Assembly: GCF_043876835.1 (NCBI RefSeq)
Contig: NZ_JBAWJZ010000006.1
Coordinates: 186,001-250,000 of the forward strand
Length of the DNA stretch: 64,000 nucleotides
From: Yeosuana sp043876835
GTDB taxonomy: Bacteria; Bacteroidota; Bacteroidia; Flavobacteriales; Flavobacteriaceae
Reading direction: 5' to 3'
In this document: positions 25,751 through 34,641 of the stretch, one piece after another
How the letters are laid out: each line of letters opens with the position of its first letter
Numbering within the stretch: the stretch's first letter is position 1
Position numbers and translations under genes: made by a program
Notes under the pieces: model-generated
Told to the model about the DNA's origin: nothing
What the model saw: only the letters and a program-made list of their open reading frames with translations
Databases searched by the model: none

Positions 25751-25804
25751 TAAATCAAATTGTTACTATAAAGATTATCAAAACATAAATTTGTTACACT
25801 TTTT

Positions 25805-25843
25805 TGAAAAAAAAATTCCCACATTAATTTTAATGTAGGAATT
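25805..25843 (-). terminator. Terminator of clpC
   Basis: AATTCC..ACATTAA and TTAATGT.GGAATT (25814-25843) form a hairpin; the minus strand carries a T-run after it, 25 bases beyond the clpC stop. Confidence 0.78.
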
Positions 25844-25868
25844 CAAAATATTTTGAGACTTTTAATTA

Positions 25869-28418
25869 TTAAGATTCAGCGGGCTTTTCAGCTTTTTCAA
25901 TTTTAATATTAAGCTCTTGAGAGGCTTCATCTAAATCAATAATTATATTATCACCATTTTGAACGTGTGAAGTTATAATCTCTTCAGCTAAAGCGTCTTC
26001 AATATATTTCTGAATAGCTCGTTTTAATGGTCTAGCACCATATTGTTTGTCAAAACCTTTATCGGCTATATAATCTTTAGCTTTTTTACTTAATTTTAAA
26101 TTATAACCTAAATCTTTAATTCTTAAAAGAAGTTTTTCAAGTTCAATATCAATGATTTTGTTTATATCTTCTTTTTCTAGATTATTAAACATAACAACAT
26201 CATCAATTCTGTTTAAAAACTCTGGAGCGAACGATTTTTTTAGTGCATTTTCAATAATGCCTTTAGTGTTTTCATCTTCTTGCGCTTTTTGAGATGCAGT
26301 TCCAAAACCAATACCTGTACCAAAATCTTTAAGTTTTCGAGCACCAATATTTGATGTCATAATGATAATAGTGTTTCTAAAATCAATTTTCCTTCCTAAA
26401 CTATCGGTTAAATAACCATCGTCAAGTACTTGAAGCAACATGTTAAATACGTCTGGATGCGCTTTTTCAATTTCATCAAGTAGGATAACTGCATATGGTT
26501 TGCGTCTTACTTTTTCGGTAAGTTGACCACCTTCTTCATAACCCACATATCCTGGAGGTGCACCTACTAATCTTGAGATAGCGAATTTTTCCATGTATTC
26601 GCTCATATCAATTCTAACAAGAGCATCTTCACTATCAAAAAGTTCTCTTGATAATACTTTTGCTAATTGTGTTTTACCAACTCCTGTTTGTCCTAAAAAT
26701 ATAAAGGAGCCAATGGGTTTGTTTGGGTCTTTTAATCCAGCTCTGTTACGTTGAATTGCTTTTACAACCTTTGCAACGGCTTCATCCTGACCAATTACTT
26801 TTCCTTTGATAAGTTTTGGTAACTCTGCAAGTTTATTGATTTCTGTTTGAGCAATTCTATTTACAGGAATGCCAGTCATCATAGAAACCACATCTGCAAC
26901 ATTGTCTTCGGTTACAATTTCACGATGTTGCTTAGTGTCTTCTTCCCATTTATCTTGAGCAGTTTGAAGTTCTTTTTCAATGCGCTTTTCATCATCTCTT
27001 AACTTGGCCGCTTCTTCATACTTTTGCTTTTTAACAACTAAATTTTTAATTTCCTTAACTTCTTCCAGTTGTTTTTCTAACTCTAGAATTTGTTTTGGAA
27101 CTTCAATATTAGTGATGTGCACACGAGAACCTGCTTCATCTAAAGCATCAATTGCTTTGTCTGGTAAAAAGCGTTCTGTCATATAGCGATTTGTTAATTT
27201 TACACATGCTTCAATAGCTTCTGGTGTATAATCAACATTATGGTGGTCTTCGTATTTTGCCTTAATGTTGTTAAGGATTTCAATAGTTTCTTCAACAGTA
27301 GTTGGCTCTACAATTACTTTTTGGAAACGACGCTCTAAAGCTCCATCTTTTTCAATGTATTGTCTGTACTCATCAAGGGTTGTAGCTCCTATACATTGAA
27401 TTTCACCACGTGCTAAAGCTGGTTTAAACATGTTTGAAGCGTCTAAGCTTCCTGTTGCTCCACCAGCACCTACAATGGTATGAATTTCGTCAATGAATAA
27501 TATAACATCATCATTTTTTTCAAGTTCATTCATAACAGCTTTCATGCGTTCTTCAAACTGCCCACGGTATTTTGTGCCAGCAACCAAACTTGCTAAATCT
27601 AAAGTAACTACACGCTTATTAAAAAGAATTCTGGATACTTTTCTTTTAATAATTCTGAGTGCTAACCCTTCAGCGATGGCAGATTTACCAACACCTGGTT
27701 CACCAATTAACAGCGGATTGTTCTTTTTACGTCTGCTTAAAATTTGTGATACTCGTTGAATTTCTTTTTCACGACCTACAACTGGGTCAAGTTTGCCTTC
27801 TTCAGCCAAAACTGTTAAATCTCTACCAAAATTATCTAAAACAGGAGTTTTAGATTTTTTATTGGTTTTGTTTGCAGGAGCATTAAAAAGATTATCTTTT
27901 GTTGTATCATCATCATGACTTGAATCGTCATCTTGAAATGATTCGGACTTGGGTTCTATATAGTTATTATCGTTAGTAATCATAAATTTAAATTGTTCTT
28001 TTACGTTGTCATAATCAACTTTTAGCTTATTTAAAAGCTTGGTAGTAGGGTCATTTTCATTTCTTAAAATACACAATAATAAATGAGCAGTATTTATTGA
28101 TGTACTTTGAAATAATTTTGCTTCTAAAAATGTTGTTTTTAAAGCACGTTCTGCTTGTCTTGTTAGATGTAAATTCTTTTTTTGATTTGAAGTTACTGAT
28201 GTACTTGGGTTGGCAGGACTTAATATTTCAACTTTTCTCCTTAAATGATTTAAATCTATTTCCAAGGCATTTAAAATATCAATAGCTTTCCCATTTCCAT
28301 CACGTAAAAGACCAAGCATTAAGTGTTCAGTACCAATAAAATCATGGCCTAAGCGCAATGCTTCTTCCTTGCTATAAGCAATTACATCTTTTACTCTAGG
28401 TGAAAAATTATCGTCCAT
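25869..28418 (-). CDS. clpC: ATP-dependent Clp protease ATP-binding subunit ClpC
   Basis: A 849-residue AAA+ unfoldase from ATG at 28418, which gives the usual start MDDNFSPRVKDVI and follows a GGA-rich leader; an in-frame start at 28469 would add 17 unusual residues. Two Clp_N repeats cover residues 1-145. AAA domain 1 has Walker A GEPGVGKSAIAEGLA; a UVR-like motif follows in the middle domain (YEEAAKLRDDEKRIEKEL); AAA domain 2 has GQTGVGKTQLAKVL. It unfolds substrates for the ClpP protease and disaggregates proteins. It stands alone, divergent from gyrA. Confidence 0.93.
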   Translation of the reverse strand: MDDNFSPRVKDVIAYSKEEALRLGHDFIGTEHLMLGLLRDGNGKAIDILNALEIDLNHLRRKVEILSPANPSTSVTSNQKKNLHLTRQAERALKTTFLEAKLFQSTSINTAHLLLCILRNENDPTTKLLNKLKVDYDNVKEQFKFMITNDNNYIEPKSESFQDDDSSHDDDTTKDNLFNAPANKTNKKSKTPVLDNFGRDLTVLAEEGKLDPVVGREKEIQRVSQILSRRKKNNPLLIGEPGVGKSAIAEGLALRIIKRKVSRILFNKRVVTLDLASLVAGTKYRGQFEERMKAVMNELEKNDDVILFIDEIHTIVGAGGATGSLDASNMFKPALARGEIQCIGATTLDEYRQYIEKDGALERRFQKVIVEPTTVEETIEILNNIKAKYEDHHNVDYTPEAIEACVKLTNRYMTERFLPDKAIDALDEAGSRVHITNIEVPKQILELEKQLEEVKEIKNLVVKKQKYEEAAKLRDDEKRIEKELQTAQDKWEEDTKQHREIVTEDNVADVVSMMTGIPVNRIAQTEINKLAELPKLIKGKVIGQDEAVAKVVKAIQRNRAGLKDPNKPIGSFIFLGQTGVGKTQLAKVLSRELFDSEDALVRIDMSEYMEKFAISRLVGAPPGYVGYEEGGQLTEKVRRKPYAVILLDEIEKAHPDVFNMLLQVLDDGYLTDSLGRKIDFRNTIIIMTSNIGARKLKDFGTGIGFGTASQKAQEDENTKGIIENALKKSFAPEFLNRIDDVVMFNNLEKEDINKIIDIELEKLLLRIKDLGYNLKLSKKAKDYIADKGFDKQYGARPLKRAIQKYIEDALAEEIITSHVQNGDNIIIDLDEASQELNIKIEKAEKPAES

Positions 28419-28680
28419 AATTAAGTTCCTTTCTGCATTAAAAGTAATAAAACAATTTAGTAAAGACAAAAACTATACCTTAAATTGTCTGTAAGTTGCT
28501 AATAGACAAAAAAAACTTTATAAAATCAAAATAAATGAGGGCATATTTATCAACGAAAATTATTATGTAAATTGTTAATAAAAAAACACTAAAAAACTAG
28601 CTTAAAAGTCCTGTCATTACTCACGAAATAATTATCTTAGCACGTTTGAAATATTCAAAAAAATAACTAATTAATTATAT

Positions 28681-31245
28681 ATGGCTGAAGGAGAAAAACT
28701 TATTCCAATTAACATAGAAGATGAAATGAAATCGGCTTACATTGATTATTCAATGTCAGTCATTGTGTCACGTGCTTTACCTGATGTAAGAGATGGTTTA
28801 AAGCCAGTTCATAGACGTGTTCTTTTTGGAATGTATGAATTAGGTGTTAGAGCTAATACAGCACACAAAAAATCAGCAAGAATAGTAGGTGAAGTTTTGG
28901 GTAAATACCATCCACATGGAGATACATCTGTTTATGATGCCATGGTTCGTATGGCTCAAGAATGGAGTTTAAGATATATGCTTGTTGATGGGCAAGGTAA
29001 CTTTGGATCTGTAGATGGAGATAGTCCAGCGGCAATGCGTTATACAGAAGCGCGTATGCGTAAAATATCTGAAGACATGTTGGCCGATATTGACAAAGAA
29101 ACTGTAGACCACCAATTAAATTTTGATGATACTTTAAATGAACCAACCGTTTTACCAACTCGTATTCCTGGACTTTTAGTAAATGGTGCATCAGGTATTG
29201 CTGTTGGTATGGCAACCAATATGCCTCCTCATAATCTATCAGAAGTGGTTGATGGTATTGTAGCTTATGTTGATAATAATGATATTGAAATAGACGAATT
29301 AATAAAGCATGTAAAAGCACCAGATTTTCCAACTGGTGGAACTATTTATGGTTACGATGGTGTAAAAGAAGCTTTTAAAACTGGTCGAGGACGTATTATT
29401 ATGCGTGGTAAAGCCAATATTGAAGAAGTGAATGGTCGTGAATGTATTATTGTTACTGAAATACCTTATCAAGTCAATAAGGCAGATATGATTAAGAAAA
29501 CTGCTGATTTGGTAAATGAGAAAAAACTTGACGGCATTGCAACCATACGTGATGAATCCGATAGAAACGGAATGCGAATTGTTTATGTGTTGAAACGTGA
29601 TGCTATTCCAAACATCGTTTTAAACAAATTATACAAATTCACTCAACTACAATCTTCATTTAGTGTAAATAACATAGCACTAGTAAAAGGTCGTCCTCAA
29701 TTATTGAATCTAAAAGACATGATTCATTATTTTGTTGAGCATAGACACGAGGTTGTTGTTAGAAGAACTACTTACGAATTAAGAAAAGCGCAAGAAAGAG
29801 CACATATTTTAGAAGGTTTAATCATAGCTTCAGATAATATAGATGAAGTTATTGCATTAATTAGAGCATCATCAAATGCTGATGAGGCTCGTGAAAAGTT
29901 AATGGCACGTTTTGAATTATCTGAAATTCAGGCAAAAGCCATTGTTGAAATGCGTTTGCGTCAACTTACAGGTTTAGAACAAGATAAACTAAGAAGTGAG
30001 TATGAAGAGTTAATGAAAACCATTGAAGACTTAAAAGATATTCTTGATAAAAAAGAACGTCGAATGGAAATCATTAAGCAAGAACTTATCGAAGTAAAAG
30101 CTAAATATGGTGACGAACGTCGTTCAATTATAGAATATTCCGGTGGTGATTTTAGTATCGAAGACATGATTCCTGATGAAAAAGTAGTGATTACTATTTC
30201 TCATGCAGGTTATATAAAACGCACTTCACTTTCTGAATATAAAACTCAAAATAGAGGTGGAGTTGGTCAAAAAGCGTCAACAACAAGAAATGAAGACTTT
30301 TTAGAGCATTTATTTGTAGGAACAAATCATCAATATATGTTGTTCTTTACTCAAAAGGGTAAATGTTTCTGGATGCGTGTTTATGAAATTCCAGAAGGAA
30401 GTAAAACCTCAAAGGGTAGAGCTATTCAAAATTTGATAAACATAGAGCAAGACGATACTGTTAAAGCGTTTATATGTACTCAAGATTTAAAAGACGAAGA
30501 TTATATAAACAGCCATTATGTAATTATGGCAACTAAAAACGGTCAAGTTAAAAAGACTTTATTAGAACAATATTCAAGACCGAGAACTAATGGTATCAAT
30601 GCTATTACCATTAAAGAAGATGATATTTTATTAGAAGCAAGATTAACTACGGGAGAAAGTCAAGTAATGCTAGCATTAAAATCTGGTAAAGCAGTCAGAT
30701 TTGAAGAAGCAAAAACGAGACCAATGGGAAGAAGTGCTTCAGGAGTTAGAGGTATTACCCTAGCAAGCTCAACTGATGAAGTAATTGGAATGATTACTAT
30801 TGAAAATCCACAAGAAGAATCTGTTTTAGTAGTTTCTGAAAACGGGTATGGGAAACGTACTTACATAGATGATCCAGAAGATGGTGAACCAGTTTATAGA
30901 ATTACAAACCGTGGAGGAAAAGGAGTTAAAACTATATCAATAACTGATAAAACCGGAAATTTAGTTGCAATAAAAAGTGTGACAGACAATGATGATTTAA
31001 TGATTATTAATAAATCTGGAATTGCAATTCGTATGTCAGTTAAAGATTTAAGATTGATGGGAAGAGCAACTCAAGGCGTAAAATTAATAAATCTTAGAAA
31101 TGGCGATTCTATTGCTGCAGTTGCAAAAGTAATGCCCGACGATGAGGTAGAGGAAACAAGTGAAAACCCCGCTGAATCTATTGAAAACAGAGAAGAGTTG
31201 ACAGATGGCACAACTCTTGATAATAACCCAGAAGATAACAATTAA
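28681..31245 (+). CDS. gyrA: DNA gyrase subunit A
   Basis: A 854-residue type IIA topoisomerase subunit. The N-terminal YIDYSMSVIVSRALPDVRDG, the region KYHPHGDTSVYDAMVRMAQ and the catalytic Tyr in AMRYTEARM are clear. The C-terminal half holds beta-pinwheel blades with the GyrA-box-like QNRGGVGQKAS, which separates GyrA from ParC. An acidic tail follows (EETSENPAESIENREEL). At the positions of E. coli Ser83 and Asp87 it has Thr and Asp. The TPR protein gene follows after 28 bases, so the two may be co-transcribed. Confidence 0.95.
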   Translation: MAEGEKLIPINIEDEMKSAYIDYSMSVIVSRALPDVRDGLKPVHRRVLFGMYELGVRANTAHKKSARIVGEVLGKYHPHGDTSVYDAMVRMAQEWSLRYMLVDGQGNFGSVDGDSPAAMRYTEARMRKISEDMLADIDKETVDHQLNFDDTLNEPTVLPTRIPGLLVNGASGIAVGMATNMPPHNLSEVVDGIVAYVDNNDIEIDELIKHVKAPDFPTGGTIYGYDGVKEAFKTGRGRIIMRGKANIEEVNGRECIIVTEIPYQVNKADMIKKTADLVNEKKLDGIATIRDESDRNGMRIVYVLKRDAIPNIVLNKLYKFTQLQSSFSVNNIALVKGRPQLLNLKDMIHYFVEHRHEVVVRRTTYELRKAQERAHILEGLIIASDNIDEVIALIRASSNADEAREKLMARFELSEIQAKAIVEMRLRQLTGLEQDKLRSEYEELMKTIEDLKDILDKKERRMEIIKQELIEVKAKYGDERRSIIEYSGGDFSIEDMIPDEKVVITISHAGYIKRTSLSEYKTQNRGGVGQKASTTRNEDFLEHLFVGTNHQYMLFFTQKGKCFWMRVYEIPEGSKTSKGRAIQNLINIEQDDTVKAFICTQDLKDEDYINSHYVIMATKNGQVKKTLLEQYSRPRTNGINAITIKEDDILLEARLTTGESQVMLALKSGKAVRFEEAKTRPMGRSASGVRGITLASSTDEVIGMITIENPQEESVLVVSENGYGKRTYIDDPEDGEPVYRITNRGGKGVKTISITDKTGNLVAIKSVTDNDDLMIINKSGIAIRMSVKDLRLMGRATQGVKLINLRNGDSIAAVAKVMPDDEVEETSENPAESIENREELTDGTTLDNNPEDNN

Positions 31246-31273
31246 TACATTAACAAATTTAAAATTATTTAAA

Positions 31274-32530
31274 ATGAAAAATCAAGTTATAATAGCTTTT
31301 GCATTTTTGATAAGCACATTTTCGTTTGCTCAGAAAAAAGAATTAAAGGCTGTTGAAAAAGCTATTAAAAGCAATAATTATTCTGAAGCAAAGGCTGGTT
31401 TAACTCAAGTAGAGTCAATGTTATCAGGTTTAGATGCTAAAACTAAATCTCAATATTATTTACTTAATGCGCAAGCACTTTATGCTAATGGTGCTGGTTC
31501 AAATGTTGATATTGATAAAGCTTTAGAAAGTTTATCAAATGTAACTGAAGGTTACCCAGAAGAAACAGCTCAATTAAAGCAAGATATGATAAATAATTTT
31601 CTAACAAAAGGAAATGCAGCTTATGAAAAAAATGAATTTGGAATAGCTTCAAATGACTTTGAACGTGCTTATAGAGTTTCTACTAAAGATACCGTTTATC
31701 TATATTATGCGGCCGCTACAGCTGTTAACCTTCAAGATTATGATAGAGCTTTAGGTTTATATAAAGAACTTAAAAATTTAGGCTATACAGGTATAGAACA
31801 ACAATATTATGCTACTAGTGTTGAAACTCAAAAAGAAGAATTTTTTCAAAATAAATCAATGCGTGATTTATCTGTAAAGGCAAAAACTCACATTAAGCCA
31901 GAGGATCGTAAATCTGAATCTAAAAAAGCTGAGATTATAAAAAATATTGCTCTTATTTATGTTACTAAAGAGGATAACGATAATGCATTAACGGCTATGA
32001 AAGAAGCTAGAGCAGAAAGTCCAGATGATATTAATTTGTTACTTTCAGAAGCTAATGTTTACTATAAAATGGGAAATGTTGAAGAGTTTAAAAGCTTATT
32101 GCAACTAGCAACCACTAAAGACCCAAAGAATCCTGAATTACAATATAATTTAGGTGTAATTGCTTCAGAATCTGAACATCCAGAAGAAGCAATGGAATAC
32201 TATAAAAAAGCGATTGAACTAGATCCAAAATACGTAAATGCTTATATAAATATGGCTGCTTTAATTTTAAACAAAGAGCAAGCGTTAATTGAGGAAATGA
32301 ATGGATTAGGAACTTCAAAAAAGGATGATTTACGTTATGATGAGTTAAGAGAAATGCGTCAACAAATATATAAGGATGCCATACCTTACTTGACTGACGC
32401 TTTCAAAATAGATAATCAAAATGTTAGTGCTGCAAAAACATTAATGAATATTTATAGTGTTTTAGGAGAAACAGCCAAATACAATGAAATGAAAGAAAAA
32501 GTTGATGTACTTGAAGCTACAGGAAACTAA
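31274..32530 (+). CDS. Exported tetratricopeptide repeat protein
   Basis: A 418-residue protein from ATG at 31274, which supplies a signal peptide (MKNQVIIAFAFLISTFSFAQ); an in-frame start at 31205 would begin inside gyrA. TPR units are visible, most clearly NPELQYNLGVIASESEHPEE followed by AMEYYKKAIELDPKYVNAYI near residues 290-330, and weaker ones toward the N-terminus. TPR arrays bind protein partners; the partner is unknown. It lies directly downstream of gyrA and ends at a bidirectional terminator. Confidence 0.85.
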   Translation: MKNQVIIAFAFLISTFSFAQKKELKAVEKAIKSNNYSEAKAGLTQVESMLSGLDAKTKSQYYLLNAQALYANGAGSNVDIDKALESLSNVTEGYPEETAQLKQDMINNFLTKGNAAYEKNEFGIASNDFERAYRVSTKDTVYLYYAAATAVNLQDYDRALGLYKELKNLGYTGIEQQYYATSVETQKEEFFQNKSMRDLSVKAKTHIKPEDRKSESKKAEIIKNIALIYVTKEDNDNALTAMKEARAESPDDINLLLSEANVYYKMGNVEEFKSLLQLATTKDPKNPELQYNLGVIASESEHPEEAMEYYKKAIELDPKYVNAYINMAALILNKEQALIEEMNGLGTSKKDDLRYDELREMRQQIYKDAIPYLTDAFKIDNQNVSAAKTLMNIYSVLGETAKYNEMKEKVDVLEATGN

Positions 32531-32550
32531 TAAAATCATATTTAAATATA

Positions 32551-32578
32551 AAAAAAGCCGCGATTAGCGGCTTTTTTT
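32551..32578. terminator. Bidirectional terminator
   Basis: AGCCGC (32556-32561) pairs with GCGGCT (32567-32572), flanked by A- and T-runs, between convergent genes. Confidence 0.85.
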
Positions 32579-33326
32579 ATATCACTTTTTTAATAACCCT
32601 AAGTTTATGGGTATGCATTTTCAGATCAACATTATAGATCCCTGAATGGTCTAAACGATCAATTCTAACTTTTCCGTGAACATGAATAATGTAATTATCT
32701 TGCATGATAAGGCCAACATGAACAATTTGTCCTTCATTATTATCAAAAAAAGCCAAATCTCCAGGTTCACTTTCTTCAATAAAACTTAAAGCTTCACCTT
32801 GTGTTGCTTGTTGATGAGCATCACGTAAAAGATTATATCCATTAAGTTTATAAACCATTTGTGTAAATCCTGAACAGTCAATACCAAAAGGACTTTTGCC
32901 GCCCCAAAGATGAGGACAGTTTAAATATAAAAAGGCTGTTTGGATTATATTGCTTTTTGGGTTTTTCCCTTCAATAATATTACCATCGTGATAATGATTT
33001 AAAATTGATAATCCATTTAATGAAGAACCTAGTAATATTGGTTTCAATTGTTGATTTTCATCTTCAATAAATTCAACTAAATCAATTGCCAATTTTGGTG
33101 TTGAATTATTTAGCTCTTTATATTGATTTTCATCAATCTCTTTATATTGTTTGTTATCTATCCAGCCTTCATAAGAGTCAAATGCAAGCCTAATTTTACT
33201 CCACTTTTTTTGTCTTTCAAGAATTTTAAAAAAGTCACCATATAATAATTGAGAAACCAACTCACTTTTATCAGAGGATTCAAATCTTAAAGGAACAATG
33301 CTTAAATGACAAATTCCGTATTGCAT
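32577..33326 (-). CDS. C40 family (NlpC/P60) peptidase with SH3 domain
   Basis: A 249-residue protein. Bacterial SH3-like strands occupy about residues 1-70 (WSKIRLAFDSYEGWID). The NlpC/P60 domain covers about 120-245: catalytic Cys in FGIDCSGFTQMVY, His in GQIVHVGLIM and the third polar residue in YIIHVHGKVRID. These enzymes cut gamma-D-glutamyl-diamino acid bonds of peptidoglycan stem peptides. I see no signal peptide, so it may work on recycled muropeptides in the cytoplasm. It follows the thiolase gene after 10 bases, so they share a transcript, a pairing without obvious metabolic logic. Confidence 0.88.
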   Translation of the reverse strand: MQYGICHLSIVPLRFESSDKSELVSQLLYGDFFKILERQKKWSKIRLAFDSYEGWIDNKQYKEIDENQYKELNNSTPKLAIDLVEFIEDENQQLKPILLGSSLNGLSILNHYHDGNIIEGKNPKSNIIQTAFLYLNCPHLWGGKSPFGIDCSGFTQMVYKLNGYNLLRDAHQQATQGEALSFIEESEPGDLAFFDNNEGQIVHVGLIMQDNYIIHVHGKVRIDRLDHSGIYNVDLKMHTHKLRVIKKVI

Positions 33327-33336
33327 TCAATAAAAA

Positions 33337-34515
33337 TTAATTACGTTCAATAACTATTGCTGAGGCTCCACCACCACCATTACAAATAGCTGCCGCACCA
33401 ATTTTACCATTGTTTTGTTCTAAAACGTTTAATAATGTTACTATAATTCTTGCACCAGAACAACCTAGCGGATGACCAAGTGATACAGCGCCACCGTTTA
33501 CATTTACATTACTATCATTTAAACCCAGAATTTTCATATTGGCTAAACCAACAACAGAAAACGCTTCATTAAATTCAAAATAATCTACATCACTTATTTC
33601 AACCCCAGCTTTTTCTAAAGCTTTTGGTAATGCTTTAGCAGGAGCTGTTGTAAACCATTCTGGCTCATGAGCTGCATCTGCATATCCTTTTATGGTTGCA
33701 AGTGGCTTAACACCTAATTCAATGGCTTTATCCTTGCTCATTAAAACCAATGCTGCAGCACCATCATTTATAGTAGACGCATTTGCAGCTGTAACCGTTC
33801 CTTCTTTTGTAAATGCAGGTCTAAGTTCAGGTATCTTATCAATATTAACATTTGTATATTCTTCATCTTTGCCAACTAATACTGGTTCTCCCCGACGTTG
33901 TGGAACTTCTACAGGAACAATTTCGTTATTGAATTTACCTGAATTCCAAGCAGCTTCAGAGCGTTTGTATGACTGAATAGCAAAGGCATCTTGGTCTTCT
34001 CTTGAGAAATTGTATTCAGTTGCACAAGCATCTGCACAAACTCCCATAGCATTTTGGTCATAAGCATCAACCAATCCATCTTTCTGCAAACCATCAATTA
34101 ATGTAGTTGGGCCAAATTTAGTACCAGTTCTACTATATAAATAATGAGGAATTAAACTCATGTTTTCCATCCCACCAGCAACAATAATATCAGCATCACC
34201 CATTGCAATAGATTGAGCTGCTAGCATAACAGATTTCATACCAGAGGCACAAACCTTATTAATTGTTGTGCAGGGAACAGTATTTGGTATTCCAGCATAA
34301 ATAGCAGCTTGTCTTGCAGGTGCTTGTCCAACTCCGGCTTGAACCACATTACCCATAAAAACTTCTTGAACAAGTTCTGGATTTAAGTTTATTTTTTTTA
34401 ATGCACCTTTAATAGCTGTAGCACCTAATTTAGAGGCTGGTATAGTTGATAAAGATCCTAAAAAGCTTCCAATTGGAGTTCTTACTGCTGATACAATAAC
34501 CACTTCTTTACTCAT
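33337..34515 (-). CDS. Acetyl-CoA C-acyltransferase (thiolase)
   Basis: A 392-residue thiolase of normal length. The nucleophile Cys is in INKVCASGMKS (about residue 88), the HEAF-type region reads FNEAFSVVGLAN, the catalytic His is in NGGAVSLGHPLGCSGARI and the second Cys in ICNGGGGASAIV. It either condenses two acetyl-CoA or cleaves 3-ketoacyl-CoA; sequence and length fit the acetyl-CoA acetyltransferase branch, but without fatty-acid oxidation neighbours the direction is open. It heads a two-gene operon with the NlpC/P60 gene. Confidence 0.92.
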   Translation of the reverse strand: MSKEVVIVSAVRTPIGSFLGSLSTIPASKLGATAIKGALKKINLNPELVQEVFMGNVVQAGVGQAPARQAAIYAGIPNTVPCTTINKVCASGMKSVMLAAQSIAMGDADIIVAGGMENMSLIPHYLYSRTGTKFGPTTLIDGLQKDGLVDAYDQNAMGVCADACATEYNFSREDQDAFAIQSYKRSEAAWNSGKFNNEIVPVEVPQRRGEPVLVGKDEEYTNVNIDKIPELRPAFTKEGTVTAANASTINDGAAALVLMSKDKAIELGVKPLATIKGYADAAHEPEWFTTAPAKALPKALEKAGVEISDVDYFEFNEAFSVVGLANMKILGLNDSNVNVNGGAVSLGHPLGCSGARIIVTLLNVLEQNNGKIGAAAICNGGGGASAIVIERN

Positions 34516-34615
34516 TTTTTTAACGTTTAATTAGCTTGAGGCGAAAATAATCAATTTTTAGTAGAAATTAGAACGATTACTGTATTATAAAAAATCAAAA
34601 AAGCGTATATTTTAT

Positions 34616-34623
34616 TACATTTG
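34616..34623 (+). promoter_or_regulatory. -7 promoter element for the 7TM-HD gene
   Basis: TACATTTG matches TAnnTTTG. It overlaps the in-frame TTG at 34621, so that TTG cannot be the translation start of a transcript from this promoter; the ATG at 34642 is preferred. Confidence 0.55.
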
Positions 34624-34641
34624 AAAACCTTTATAATTATA

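Noticed and set aside
28853..29332. Long minus-strand frame inside gyrA
   Set aside because: It is antisense to a conserved gene and shows only biased composition (many His, Leu, Tyr), no family features.
34621..34641. TTG at 34621 as start of the 7TM-HD gene
   Set aside because: It overlaps the -7 promoter element; ATG at 34642 is the natural start.
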